Source of the DNA: Aegilops tauschii subsp. strangulata
Taxonomy: Eukaryota > Streptophyta > Magnoliopsida > Poales > Poaceae
Direction: 5' to 3'
DNA length: 64,000 nt
Assembly (NCBI RefSeq): GCF_002575655.3
Contig: NC_053038.3
Location: 142,864,885-142,928,884, forward strand
Part shown: positions 1-10,976 of the stretch, piece after piece
Layout of the letters: each line of letters opens with the position of its first letter
Position numbering within the stretch: the stretch's first letter is position 1
The notes under the pieces: model-generated
What the model saw: only the letters and a program-made list of their open reading frames with translations
The model's database searches: none
Told to the model about the DNA's origin: nothing
Made by a program: the position numbers and the translations under genes

Positions 1-2490
1 ACCGAAGCTAATGGGAGAAGCAAACCGGAAAGAAACAAACAACATAGTAAAACAACCCACACAGAAACATGGCATGATGCACAATCAAGTATGATGCATG
101 TCCGGTTTAAAGATTCAAGGCAAGGCAAAGTGCAACAGACAACACTACAAATTAAGTGGAGCTCAATATGCAACGAGTTGCATATTGACGAAACACCACA
201 TTTAATTATTTAGTTCTCTCTCATTTATGTACCCAACAATTTTAAATGTTATTAACCATGGCAAGAGGTGAAGCATATGGAAACTACCTATTTAGGCAAT
301 TTAAATGAGGCCGGAACAACAAACAATAATACCGGAAAATCCCCATATGTCGATTAGCAATTTTAATGCAAACATCAATGTTAGACATTTTTAATGTTGT
401 TATCATGATGCGGATGGCAATGCAAGTTTTAAGCAATTTTTATAAAACGTGGACATGAGCATGTTATGAAGCATTTGTTACCGTGGTGGAACGAAAAAGG
501 GTGCCACGGCAACGAATCCGAAAATGATGCCACGGCAACATATCGGTTCCGGTAGTTCACGGAGATACCGGTGCAAAAGGAAGTGTGGCGTGAGCGTGTC
601 ATGCAAGATGGTGGGGTGATCCCGGTTACCGGGTGTCCCACAAGACGGTGGCAAGGAAACGAGGAACGCGCAAGCGACAACTGGGACACGGTTCGAACAC
701 GAGCAACTCATACATCACAATCATTCGTTCACGGGCGTCGTCTCGGCGGTTATACCTTCGAAGCGTGCATTTTCAGAGTGGCTCGGGTTCGACGGTAGTG
801 GGAGTAGTGGCACACGTTCGTTTTCGGAGAGGTACTTGACGGGACCGAGTAACTTAGGGTCGACGGTAGTCGTTCATGTTCATAGCCGCACAAGTTTCCG
901 TAGATGTTCGGGGTCACGGCGAGGAACTCGGCGTTTCGGTGCGGTGTAGAGGAAGTAGACGTTCTCGAAACGATCGTAGTGGAAGTAGTGGTACACGGCG
1001 ATGGTAGTGGTACACGACCGTCGTGGTACTTGGCGAGTCCGCGTATTCGTAGACGTTCCAAGGTACTTGACGCATCAGCAGGTGTAGTCGTACATGTTCG
1101 GAGAGGATCTTGGCGCATCCAAAACGAAGCAACACAAAAGGGCCTCCGGTCTTGGTGGTCAACGAAGGGAGGCGGGCGACGAAACAGCAGCAACGAGCCG
1201 GCAGTCGGACAACGGAGGCGCTGGCAGAGGAGGATCGAGGCGCGGTGGAGTTTCTGGTGGTCGCAGCGCGCGACGAGGAGACGCGGGAGGCAGCGGGTAC
1301 GGCGACGCCTCGCTGGACTTGGCGCGGCCGCGGACGAGGGCTGGAGGCGAACGGCGGGTTGGTGGCGACGAGGAGAAGCAGGAGAAGAGGCAGCGGTGAG
1401 GAAGTTCGCGAGGGCCATGGCGAGGAGAGGTGGACTTGACGCAAGCTCTCGGCGACGGGGCGTGGTGTAGGGGAGGCAGACGACATCCCGGACGGCAGCC
1501 GGGGGTGGATCCGGGCGGCGGCTGCGCGACGAGCTTGAAGAAGACGGCGGCTGCGGCGCGAGGCGACGCTCGAGGGTGGCCGGAGCCAGGCGGCATCGCC
1601 ATGGGAGCAGCTCGGTCATGCATGAGCTCGAGACGGGAGGAGGCGCACGAGGCGCGGGCGAAGACGAAGGAAGAAGATAGAGGGCGGCCGACGACGGACT
1701 TCGCGCTGGTTGCCGACGGCAGGAGGCGGAGCGCTGGCGCGATGCGTGTGTGCATGTGTGTGGCGGCGCTGTGGGAGGAGGAGAGGGAGAGGGTGAGTGC
1801 TGATCGGGAGGGCTAGGGTTAAGGAGCAGGGGCTGGTTGGCCTCGGTGCAAATGGGCCTTGGGCCAAATGGAGCGGCTGGCTGCTGGACTCCCTTCTCTC
1901 TCACACTCTAAAGAAAATAAGACAAAACAGCGATAAGAAAAGAAAAGAAAGAGAGGTTAGGGTAAGAAGTTGGGCACGCAGATAATTTTCCCAGACTCAC
2001 CAAAATGTGCTTGTTCCGAGAAAATAGAAAAGGCCATGATTGAAAGATTTAAATTCAAACTCATTTGATTTAAATTCAAATGATTTGAATAGGAAGTGAG
2101 GGTTGGGAAGGTCCAAAAATGTTCGGATTTTTGGTGGAGCTCCAGAATATGATGAAAGAATATATGGCAAGGTTGGAGACCAAGAATTAAGATAACAAAG
2201 GCATTGGGATAATTTGCAAGTGTGTTATGGTGATTTCCAAATTAAAGAAATATTTAATATAGCTCCCTAATATTGGGAGGATATGTTATAAAGAGAAGTC
2301 ACCCTTCCCTCGATTTAAATGGATCGAAGATCCATACAATTTATTTAGTTGAGTTTTGATGCAAAGATTAATGACATGATGGCATGATGACATGATGCAA
2401 TGCAAAAATAAAAGAGCAAGCACCAAAAGAAACACGCGGTGATCACGAAAATATGGAAGTCTTCTGAAGCGTCGGTCTCGGGGCGTTACA
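1..2490 (-). repeat. 3' LTR of element A, truncated by window start
   Basis: Positions 476-2490 match 7489-9502 at roughly 98% by eye. Positions 1-475 have no counterpart beside the right copy, which jumps instead to other LTR sequence at 7488. I read this as a deletion in the right LTR, so 1-475 is LTR sequence that the other copy lost. The middle part (about 1100-1800) is GC-rich and open in several frames on both strands. Those frames look compositional, not coding. Confidence 0.6.
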
Positions 2491-2510
2491 ACACTCCACC
2501 ACTACAAGAG
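2491..2510 (-). other. polypurine tract region of element A
   Basis: On the minus strand a purine-rich stretch (TAGTGGTGGAGTGT) directly precedes the LTR start TGTAACGCCC. It follows a CTCGGGACGAGAT block that also precedes the 3' LTRs of the plus-strand elements (14940, 34727). It marks the 3' end of the interior. Confidence 0.6.
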
Positions 2511-5500
2511 GATCTCGTCCCGAGATCTAGGATGGCACCGGAGAAAAACGGAAGAGGAAGAGAAGAGGTAAAACTAATTGCTTCTTTGACAAATGAGTGA
2601 AAACAAAGAACCTTGAGAGGTCGCAAATCTTGAAGGAATGACACGACAGAGGTGAACAAAATTGAGAAGACTCCGGTAGAAAAGAGAGACAAGGAACACC
2701 ATGAGAACCTTGAGGTTAAGTGACACAAAAGATATATAAACCACTCCGGTTAAAACAAGATAGAGAAGGAATAAGAATGATATAATTTGGACAGCACTCC
2801 GACTGAAAATGAAAGGAATTGAACATGATCTTGACAAGATGAGAGGATACTTGATGAAGTTAACAACACATTGCCTCCGGAACTAATGAAAGAATGGCAC
2901 AAGGGGTAAGAAAGATTTCAGACAGCACTCCGGTTGAGGAAGGAGGCAAAACTAGATAAAATGAGAGAACTCGGATGAATACACGACACTCCGGCTAAAC
3001 GGATAAGAAAGGAAAAAAAATTACATGATCTTGACAAAACAAGATGATTGGTCGAAGAGAGCAACGTCACAATGCCTCCGGGACGAATGAATAGAAGATA
3101 GATCGTCGAATAAGATAACGGAGAAGAAAATGACAACTTCTGCCACAAATGAGCTTGGAAAGCATCCTTCCAAGAAGGTTAAAACGGAGTTGTTGGAAAA
3201 AAACCAACAACAAAAGGATATGATCCTCGTGGGCTTATGGAGACATCTCAAAACATGAGGTGAAAATTCTACCACTAACAAAAAACCACAGATTGGATTG
3301 ATATCAACAAGGAGACGAGAAACTTATTTCACCGGGAGGACAATTGAAGAACTTGGGTCATTTATAAGCACCATAATAGCAACATTCCTTAGGGAAGGCT
3401 TTAGGTGAAACATGACACAAGATAAATCCAACGAAGAGATTGGTGGATTTAAAATATCTCATTCTTGACAACATGTGAAACATGAAACGCGAACTCAAAT
3501 TGTCAAGAATGACATAACACCACCTCAAATGATAAGGTAGAACGAATTGCACTTTATAATGCAAGAATGCTTGAGCTCCAACAAGAATCTTGAAGAACAC
3601 TTCGAGAATGAATTAAATCCTTGATGAACCACCATGTATAGCCTCCATGAAGAACTCCGGTAATAAACGAATGATCAAACGAAATGGAAACTTGAAAAGA
3701 ACTCCGGGAGAAGCCTTGCAATGATTAGATGAAGCTTTGAAAAGATATAATTGAAAAAACTTGGAACTCCGGAAAGAAAAGATGAACAACTTGGAACCGA
3801 GAATTTGATATCATGAACGAACTCCAAAAGAAAGGATTAAACACTTGGATGAAACAAGAATAAGAATTACGTTATGTGTATCCTTCACTAATTTAAATGG
3901 ATGACAAGCAACGGATCTTGCATACTACTTATTCTCGTAGAAAGGATTAACATAGATATTGCGCAAACTAGTGAAGGTCTTCATCGAAACACCGATAGGA
4001 TTGAAACAACGAATAAATTGATATGATAACGAAGGAAGAGAAATCTTGAACGAACCACTGTAAGAATTGAAAATGAAAATAGCAAAGGCACAATTCACCG
4101 GGAAGAATTAGAAAATGAATAAAGATACTTGACAGAATTTAGATACACGAGAACGAAGAGATCGTGAACTGATTAGAGGATATTTGAACGATGCACCGGA
4201 AGAATTCGAGAACGAGAGCTGAAAGCTTGAATGAATAATTCTGAGATGATGGGCTCCGAAGAATCAAACTGAAAAGACTTGTGAAATGCTCCGGGTGGGT
4301 GAAAAGAATTCCCTCAATTGAAAACAATTATGAGAGGATGGCATCAAGCTATAACCATGAATCCTCAAGAGAACGGACCAACATTTAGGAGAAATCCTTC
4401 TTCGGTCTTCAAATGTTGAGAATGATGATGCGAAACACCACCATGAATTGTTGAGATACTCCGGGATGAAAAATTAGAAAGGTTGAACCAACGATGAAAG
4501 AATTTGAAAGATCTTGGAGAAAGACATATGACTGATGAAAATTCGTTCTTACGTCAGACTTTGAAAAGAATTTGAGAATAACTCCAGAAAGAATTAGAAG
4601 AGTCAGGTAAGATCCTGGAAAAGACATGTGGGTTAGGGCCCACTCAAGAGAAACACCGTTGAAATGATAAGTTGAAAAGGAGATTGCACCGGTTGAATTA
4701 AATGGCTTGAATGAGATAACAACCTCAAAATAGCTTGAACAGATTGATAATGGAGACACAAATCTTCTGAGATATCTTTGGCACTCCAGAACAAATGAAT
4801 GACGAGAAGTGGATGATTAAGAGGTGCACCGGCATGAGAAAACATTTGAAACGATGAAAAGAATACGATCAACACTGAAAGCTTGAATTGAATTCACCGG
4901 AGAAGAAAAAAAAATGAAGAATGATAAACTTGAAGCACATCTTCATGAGAACCACCGGGTAAGAATATTGATTGAAAAGAATGAAGGGACTTCACGTGAA
5001 TAAAATGGATACTTGGTTAAGAAATCTGAGTGTTTCAAGAAAAAGGGTGGGAGGGCGGGAAAACAAAGGCAACTTGGGACGGATGAAGCAAACACCGTTG
5101 CAAAGAACTGAGAATTGATCTCGCGAATGTTGAAAAGATTGGATCCACCTGAAGAGAAGCACGCCGGTAGAAAAAGAAATTACCATGACAATCTCGATAA
5201 TCAAGAAGGATTATCATCCACATAGAAATATGAGAACACCACTTAGAATAAGGTATGGAATCAACACTTGTCATTGAAGCAACTCAAATACCATAAATAA
5301 AACAAAGCAAAGGATTTGGCTTGCAGAATAAGCCGGAACAAACATATGATAGAGATTTCGTCCGAAGTTTTCGTGGTGGGGCCCACACGGGCTCGATCGT
5401 ACAGCACCATCATGTACAAGGCAGTGCACATGACATACGAAGCGTCCCCGAGTCGGCATAGCCAAGGACTCTTTAAGACACTACGAGACCACTGTAAACC

Positions 5501-6219
5501 AACCGTGTACAGGCGGACCACTAGACGTCGAACCCCAATCTCATATCATGCATCTGTCGGAAAGATATCCTAAGAGCTACTTGAATTCCCACTTATAAAC
5601 TCCCGAAACTTTCTGGTTATGCAATCAGGTGTTGGGGATACAGGGGACACAAAATATATCACCCAAACTAACAATACCTAGATCCAGTTGTATCCATCCG
5701 TCAACACATAACCAAGAAAACTCCAGAAATCGTTTACCTCAACCTTCGAAAAACATCCGTTATACAAGTTATGGCAATACTCCCGAACTCCCGCCCCAGT
5801 ACTGGGTGGCGTCGAGGTGATCTCACCAACAACTGCATAAAAGAGATTTCGATGTCGGCGAAACTCAGGTATTCTAGAACTGCAACGATAAAATTGTGAC
5901 GACAACACCTCGGATCTCAACTCCCCGGGACACTGCCACAACCCCTAAATGTCAGGAGGCACCAAGAACAATGTTCTCGTCACAAAACCATCGGAACGAT
6001 TCCAAGATACCCGCGTGATCCTAAAAAAAATTTAGTGAAATTTGAGGAGAGAAGAGTCAAAACTTCTACGTCAGGAGGCCTCACCAGAGCGACGAAGGGA
6101 CTGAGGAGTAAAAAGAATCCTACTCTCCGATATATATAATCCTAAGACTCAAAACATTTTTGTTCTAGACTCAACAACGCCAGCGATTCGATCAAGCAGG
6201 GGGCTCCTAAGTCGGGGAT
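2511..6219 (-). mobile_element. non-coding interior of element A
   Basis: No frame longer than about 116 codons and no recognisable gag, protease, integrase or reverse transcriptase motif on either strand. The first half is A/G-rich on the plus strand. It carries a repeatedly spaced CTCCGG motif (near 2670, 2744, 2797, 2873, 2926, 2989, 3075, 3655, 3703, 3768, 4290, 4459) and a repeated ATGATCTTGACAA phrase (2825, 3025), which suggests decayed tandem units. Confidence 0.6.
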
Positions 6220-6236
6220 GGCTCTGATTACCAACT
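6220..6236 (-). other. primer binding site of element A
   Basis: The plus strand reads GGCTCTGATTACCAACT, the reverse complement of the tRNA-Met type site TGGTATCAGAGCC with one inserted base. It abuts the LTR end TGTAACACCC at 6237, as expected for a minus-strand element. Confidence 0.65.
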
Positions 6237-9200
6237 TGTAACACCCATGATGCGGCTATATCTCCCACGTGTCGAGGCACGACTTAGAGGCATAACCGCA
6301 TTGTGGTTTTGTCGCAAGAAGGGTCATCTTCACACAATCCCATGTAATGAACAAGAATGGGATAAAGAGTTGGCTTACAATCGCCACTTCACACAATACA
6401 TAAATAAAATCATACATCATTCAAGAGTACACACATAGGTCCGACTACGGAACCAAAAGGAAAGAAGACAACCCAACTGCTAGATCCCTGATCGTCGCAA
6501 CTGGGCTCCACTACTGATCAACAAGAAAAGAACAACACAACGAACAAGATCTTCATCGAGCTCCCACTTGAGCTCAGTTGCGTCAACTGCACTGGTATCA
6601 TCGGCACCTGCAACTGTTTGGAAGTATCTGTGAGTCACGAGGACTCAGCAATCTCACACCCGCGAGATCAAGACTATTCAAGCTTAAAGGAAAAGGATGG
6701 GGTAATGAGGTGGAGCTGCAGCAAGCACTAGCATATATGGTGGCTAACATACGCAAATGAGAGCGAGAAGAGAAGCAACGGAACGGTCGTGAACTAGCAA
6801 TGATCAAGAAGTGATCCTGAACTTCAACTTACGTCAAACATAACCCAGAAACCGTGTTCTCTTCCCGGACTCCGCCGAGAAGAGACCATCACGGCTACAC
6901 ACGCGGTTGATGCGTTTTAATTAAGGTCAAGTGTCAAATTCTCTTTAACCGGACATTAACAAATTCCCATCTGCCACATAACCGCGGGCATGGCTTTCGA
7001 AAGATAATACCCTGCAGGGGTGTCCCAACTTAGCCCATTATAAGCTCTCACGGTCAACGAAGGATAAACCTTCTCCCGGGAAGACCTGATCAGTCTCGGA
7101 ATCCCGGTTTACAAGACATTTCGACAATGGTAAAACAAGACCAGCAAAGCCGCCCGAATGTGCCGACAAATCCCGATAGGAGCTGCACATATCTCGTTCT
7201 TAGGGCACACCGGATGAGCCAGACGTCGGGTTGGCATAGACCCTGGTTGCCCAGGGGGCGCCGGACATCGCTCGGTTTGGACCAGCACTCGAAGGAGAAC
7301 TGGCCCGGGGGGGTTAAAATAAAGATGACCCTTGAGTCTGCAGAACCCAAGGGAAAAAGGCTTAGGTAGGCAAATGGTAAAACCAAGGTTGGGCCTTGCT
7401 GGAGGAGTTTTATTCAAAGCAAGCTGTCGAGGGGGTCCCATAAATCACCCGACCGCGTAAGGAACGCAAAATCAAGGAACATAACATTTGTTACCGTGGT
7501 GGAACGAAAAAGGGTGCCACGGCAACGAATCCGAAAATGATGCCACGGCAACATATCGGTTCCGGTAGTTCACGGAGATACCGGTGCAAAAGGAAGTGTG
7601 GCGTGAGCGTGTCATGCAAGATGGTGGGGTGATCCCGGTTACCGGGTGTCCCACAAGACGGTGGCAAGGAAACGAGGAACGCGCAAGCGACAACTGGGAC
7701 ACGGTTCGAACACGAGCAACTCATACATCACAATCATTCGTTCACGGGCGTCGTCTCGGCGGTTATACCTTCGAAGCGTGCATTTTCAGAGTGGCTCGGG
7801 TTCGACGGTAGTGGGAGTAGTGGCACACGTTCGTTTTCGGAGAGGTACTTGACGGGACCGAGTAACTTAGGGTCGACGGTAGTCGTTCATGTTCATAGCC
7901 GCACAAGTTTCCGTAGATGTTCGGGGTCACGGCGAGGAACTCGGCGTTTCGGTGCGGTGTAGAGGAAGTAGACGTTCTCGAAACGATCGTAGTGGAAGTA
8001 GTGGTACACGGCGATGGTAGTGGTACACGACCGTCGTGGTACTTGGCGAGTCCGCGTATTCGTAGACGTTCCAAGGTACTTGACGCATCAGCAGGTGTAG
8101 TCGCACATGTTCGGAGAGGATCTTGGCGCATCCAAAACGAAGCAACACAAAAGGGCCTCCGGTCTTGGTGGTCAACGAAGGGAGGCGGGCGACGAAACAG
8201 CAGCAACGAGCCGGCAGTCGGACAACGGAGGCGCTGGCAGAGGAGGATCGAGGCGCGGTGGAGTTTCTGGTGGTCGCAGCGCGCGACGAGGAGATGCGGG
8301 AGGCAGCGGGTATGGCGACGCCTCGCTGGACTTGGCGCGGCCGCGGACGAGGGCTGGAGACGAACGGCGGGTTGGTGGCGACGAGGAGAAGCAGGAGAAG
8401 AGACGGCGGTGAGGAAGTTCGCGAGGGCCATGGCGAGGAGAGGTGGACTTGACGCAAGCTCTCGGCGACGGGGCGTGGTGTAGGGGAGGCAGACGAGGTC
8501 CCGTACGGCAGCCGGGGGTGGATCCGGGCGGCGGCTGCGCGACGAGCTTGAAGAAGACGACGGCTATGGCGCGGGGTGACGCTCGAGGGTGGCCGGAGCC
8601 AGGCGGCATCGCCATGGGAGAAGCTCGGTCGTGCACGAGCTCGAGACGGGAGGAGGCGCACGAGGCGCGGGCGAAGACGAAGGAAGAAGATAGACGGCGG
8701 CCGACGACGGACTTCACGCTGGTTGCCGGCGGCAGGAGGCGGAGCGCTGGCGCGATGCGTGTGTGCGTGTGTGTGGCGGCTCTGTGGGAGGACGAGAGGG
8801 AGAGGGTGAGTGCCGATCGGGAGGGCTAGGGTTAAGGAGCAGGGGCTGGTTGGCCTCGGTGCAAATGGGCCTTGGGCCAAATGGAGCGGCTGGCTGCTGG
8901 ACTCCCTTCTCTCTCACACTCTAAAGAAAATAAGACAAAACAGCGATAAGAAAAGAAAAGAAAGAGAGGTTAGGGTAAGAAGTTGGGCACGCGGATAATT
9001 TTCCCGGACTCACCAAAATGTGCTTGTTCCGAGAAAATAGAAAAGGCCATGATTCAAAGATTTAAATTCAAACTCATTTGATTTAAATTCAAATGATTTG
9101 AATAGGAAGTGAGGGTTGGGAAGGTCCAAAAAATTTGGATTTTTGGTGGAGCTCCAGAATATGATGAAAGAATATATGGCAAGGTTGGAGACAAAGAATT

Positions 9201-9502
9201 AAGATAACAAAGGCATTGGGATAATTTGCAAGTGTGTTATGGTGATTTCCAAATTAAAGAAATATTTAATATAGCTCCCTAATATTGGGAGGATATGTTA
9301 TAAAGAGAAGTCACCCTTCCCTCGATTTAAATGGATCGAAGATCCATACAATTTATTTAGTTGACTTTTGATGCAAAGATTAATGACATGATGGCATGAT
9401 GAAATGATGCAATGCAAAAATAAAAGAGCAAGCACCAAAAGAAACACGCGGTGATCACGAAAATATGGAAGTCTTCTGAAGCGTCGGTCTCGGGGCGTTA
9501 CA
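6237..9502 (-). repeat. 5' LTR of element A (3.27 kb, internally deleted)
   Basis: Bounded by TG...CA ends that also form an inverted terminal motif (TGTAACRCCC). It contains the 2.0 kb block shared with the left LTR plus 6237-7488. The junction at about 7488, next to CATTTG, differs from the left copy, so several hundred bases or more are missing here. Directly outside lies CCGTG (9503-9507), the presumed target duplication. Confidence 0.6.
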
Positions 9503-10960
9503 CCGTGATCACTTCGGGAGGTGATCACGGGTATATACTATATACATTATATACATGACACATGTGGTGACTAAAGTCGGGTCGGCTCGAGGAGTACCCG
9601 CAAGTGATTCTGATGAGGGGGCTGAAAGGACAGGTGGCTCCACCCCGGTAGAGGCGGGCCTGGGTTCCTGACGGCCCCTGACTGTTACTTTGTGGCGGAG
9701 CGACAGGGCAGGTTGAGACCAGCCAGGAGAGAGGTGGGCCTGGCCCTGGTCGGCGTTCGCGGATAAATAACACGCTTAATGAGTTCTGGGTATTTGATCT
9801 GAGTCTGGCCATTTGGTCTATACGCACTAACCATCTACGCGGGACTAGTTATGGGTATCCCGACGTCGTGGTATCAGCCGAAGCTCTTCTTGACGTCAGC
9901 GACGGAGCAGCGCGCGCCGGATTGGACTGGAACGCCTACTAGGCTAGGTCTGCTTCCGGCCGCCCTCGCAACGTGCAGGTGTGCAATGGGCGATGGGACC
10001 AGACCCCTGCGCGCATAGGATTTAGACCGGCGTGTTGACCTCTCTGTTGAGCCTAGGTGGGCCTGCGACGTGTTGATCTTCCGAGGCCGGGGATGACCCA
10101 GAAAAGTGTGTCCGGCCAAATGGGATCGAGCGTGTTGGGTTATGTGGTGCACCCCTGCAGGGAAGTTTATCTATTCGAATAGTCGTGTCCCTCGGTAAAA
10201 GGACGACCCGGAGTTGTACCTTGGCCTTATGACAACTAGAACTGGATACTTAATAAAACACACCCTTCCAAGTGCCAGATATAACCCGGTGGTCGCTCTC
10301 TAACAGGGTGACGAGGAGGGGATCGCCGGGTAGGATTATGCTAAGCGATACTACCTGGAGGACTTCAATCTACTCTCTTCTACATGCTGCAAGATGGAGG
10401 TGGCCAGAAGCGTAGTCTTCGACAGGATTAGCTATCCCCCTCTTATTCTGGCATTCTGCAGTTCAGTCCACTGATATGGCCCTTTACACATATACCCATG
10501 CATATGTAGTGTAGCTCCTTGCTTGCGAGTACTTTGGATGAGTACTCACGGTTGCTTTTCTCCCTCTTTTCCCCTTTCTGTACCTGGTTGTCGCAACCAG
10601 ATGCTGGAGTCCAGGAGCTAGAGATCCCGAGGATGATTCTACATGGAGTTCGGCTTCGAGGAGTAGTTAGGAGGTCCCAGGCAGGAGGCCTTGCCTTTTC
10701 GATCGTTGCTACTTTTGTGCTAGCCTTCTTAAGGCAAACTTGTTTAACTTATGTCTGTACTCAGATATTGTTGCTTCCGCTGACTCGTCTATGATCGAGC
10801 ACTTGTATTCGAGCCCTCGAGGCCCCTGGCTTGTATTATAATGCTTGTATGACTTATTTATGTTTTAGAGTTGTGTTGTGATATCTTCCCGTGAGTCCCT
10901 GATCTTGATCGTACACATTTGCGTGCATGATTAGTGTACGATCAAATCGGGGGCGTCACA
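9503..10960 (+). repeat. L1: 3' part of LTR of first unit
   Basis: Matches 17449-18905 of L2 closely. The 5' part of this LTR is cut off by the insertion of element A and lies beyond the window start. It ends GGGGCGTCACA at 10960. Confidence 0.8.
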
Positions 10961-10976
10961 AGTTGCTATCAGAGCC
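10961..10976 (+). other. primer binding site, first unit (mutated)
   Basis: AGTTGCTATCAGAGCC. The other copies (18906, 24003) read AGTTGGTATCAGAGCC, so one G has changed to C within the tRNA-Met complementarity. Confidence 0.7.

Larger units (their letters stand above)
1..9502 (-). mobile_element. LARD-like non-autonomous gypsy-type element A (left end outside window)
   Basis: A direct repeat of about 2.0 kb (476-2490 and 7489-9502) brackets an interior without coding frames. Read on the minus strand, the right LTR begins TGTAACGCCCCGAG at 9502 and ends GGGTGTTACA at 6237. It is followed by a tRNA-Met type primer site. A purine-rich tract precedes the left LTR at 2490. The interior (2491-6236, 3.7 kb) has no open gag or pol frame, which is the definition of a LARD (large retrotransposon derivative). 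Element A interrupts LTR L1 of the neighbouring plus-strand complex: the bases after 9502 continue a sequence that is uninterrupted at 17449. The matching target duplication must lie left of the window. Family name not assigned; Sabrina- or Sukkula-like names would be guesses. Confidence 0.7.

Noticed and set aside
750..1904. 384-codon minus-strand frame, plus its near-copy around 7763-8917
   Set aside because: It lies in the GC-rich part of an LTR where several frames on both strands are open. It is Pro/Arg/Ser-rich low complexity without a domain, and the copy in the other LTR is split into shorter frames.
6247..7441. possible gene in 6237-7488
   Set aside because: Frames are under 115 codons with no motif; the segment is bounded by the LTR end and primer site, so it is LTR sequence.
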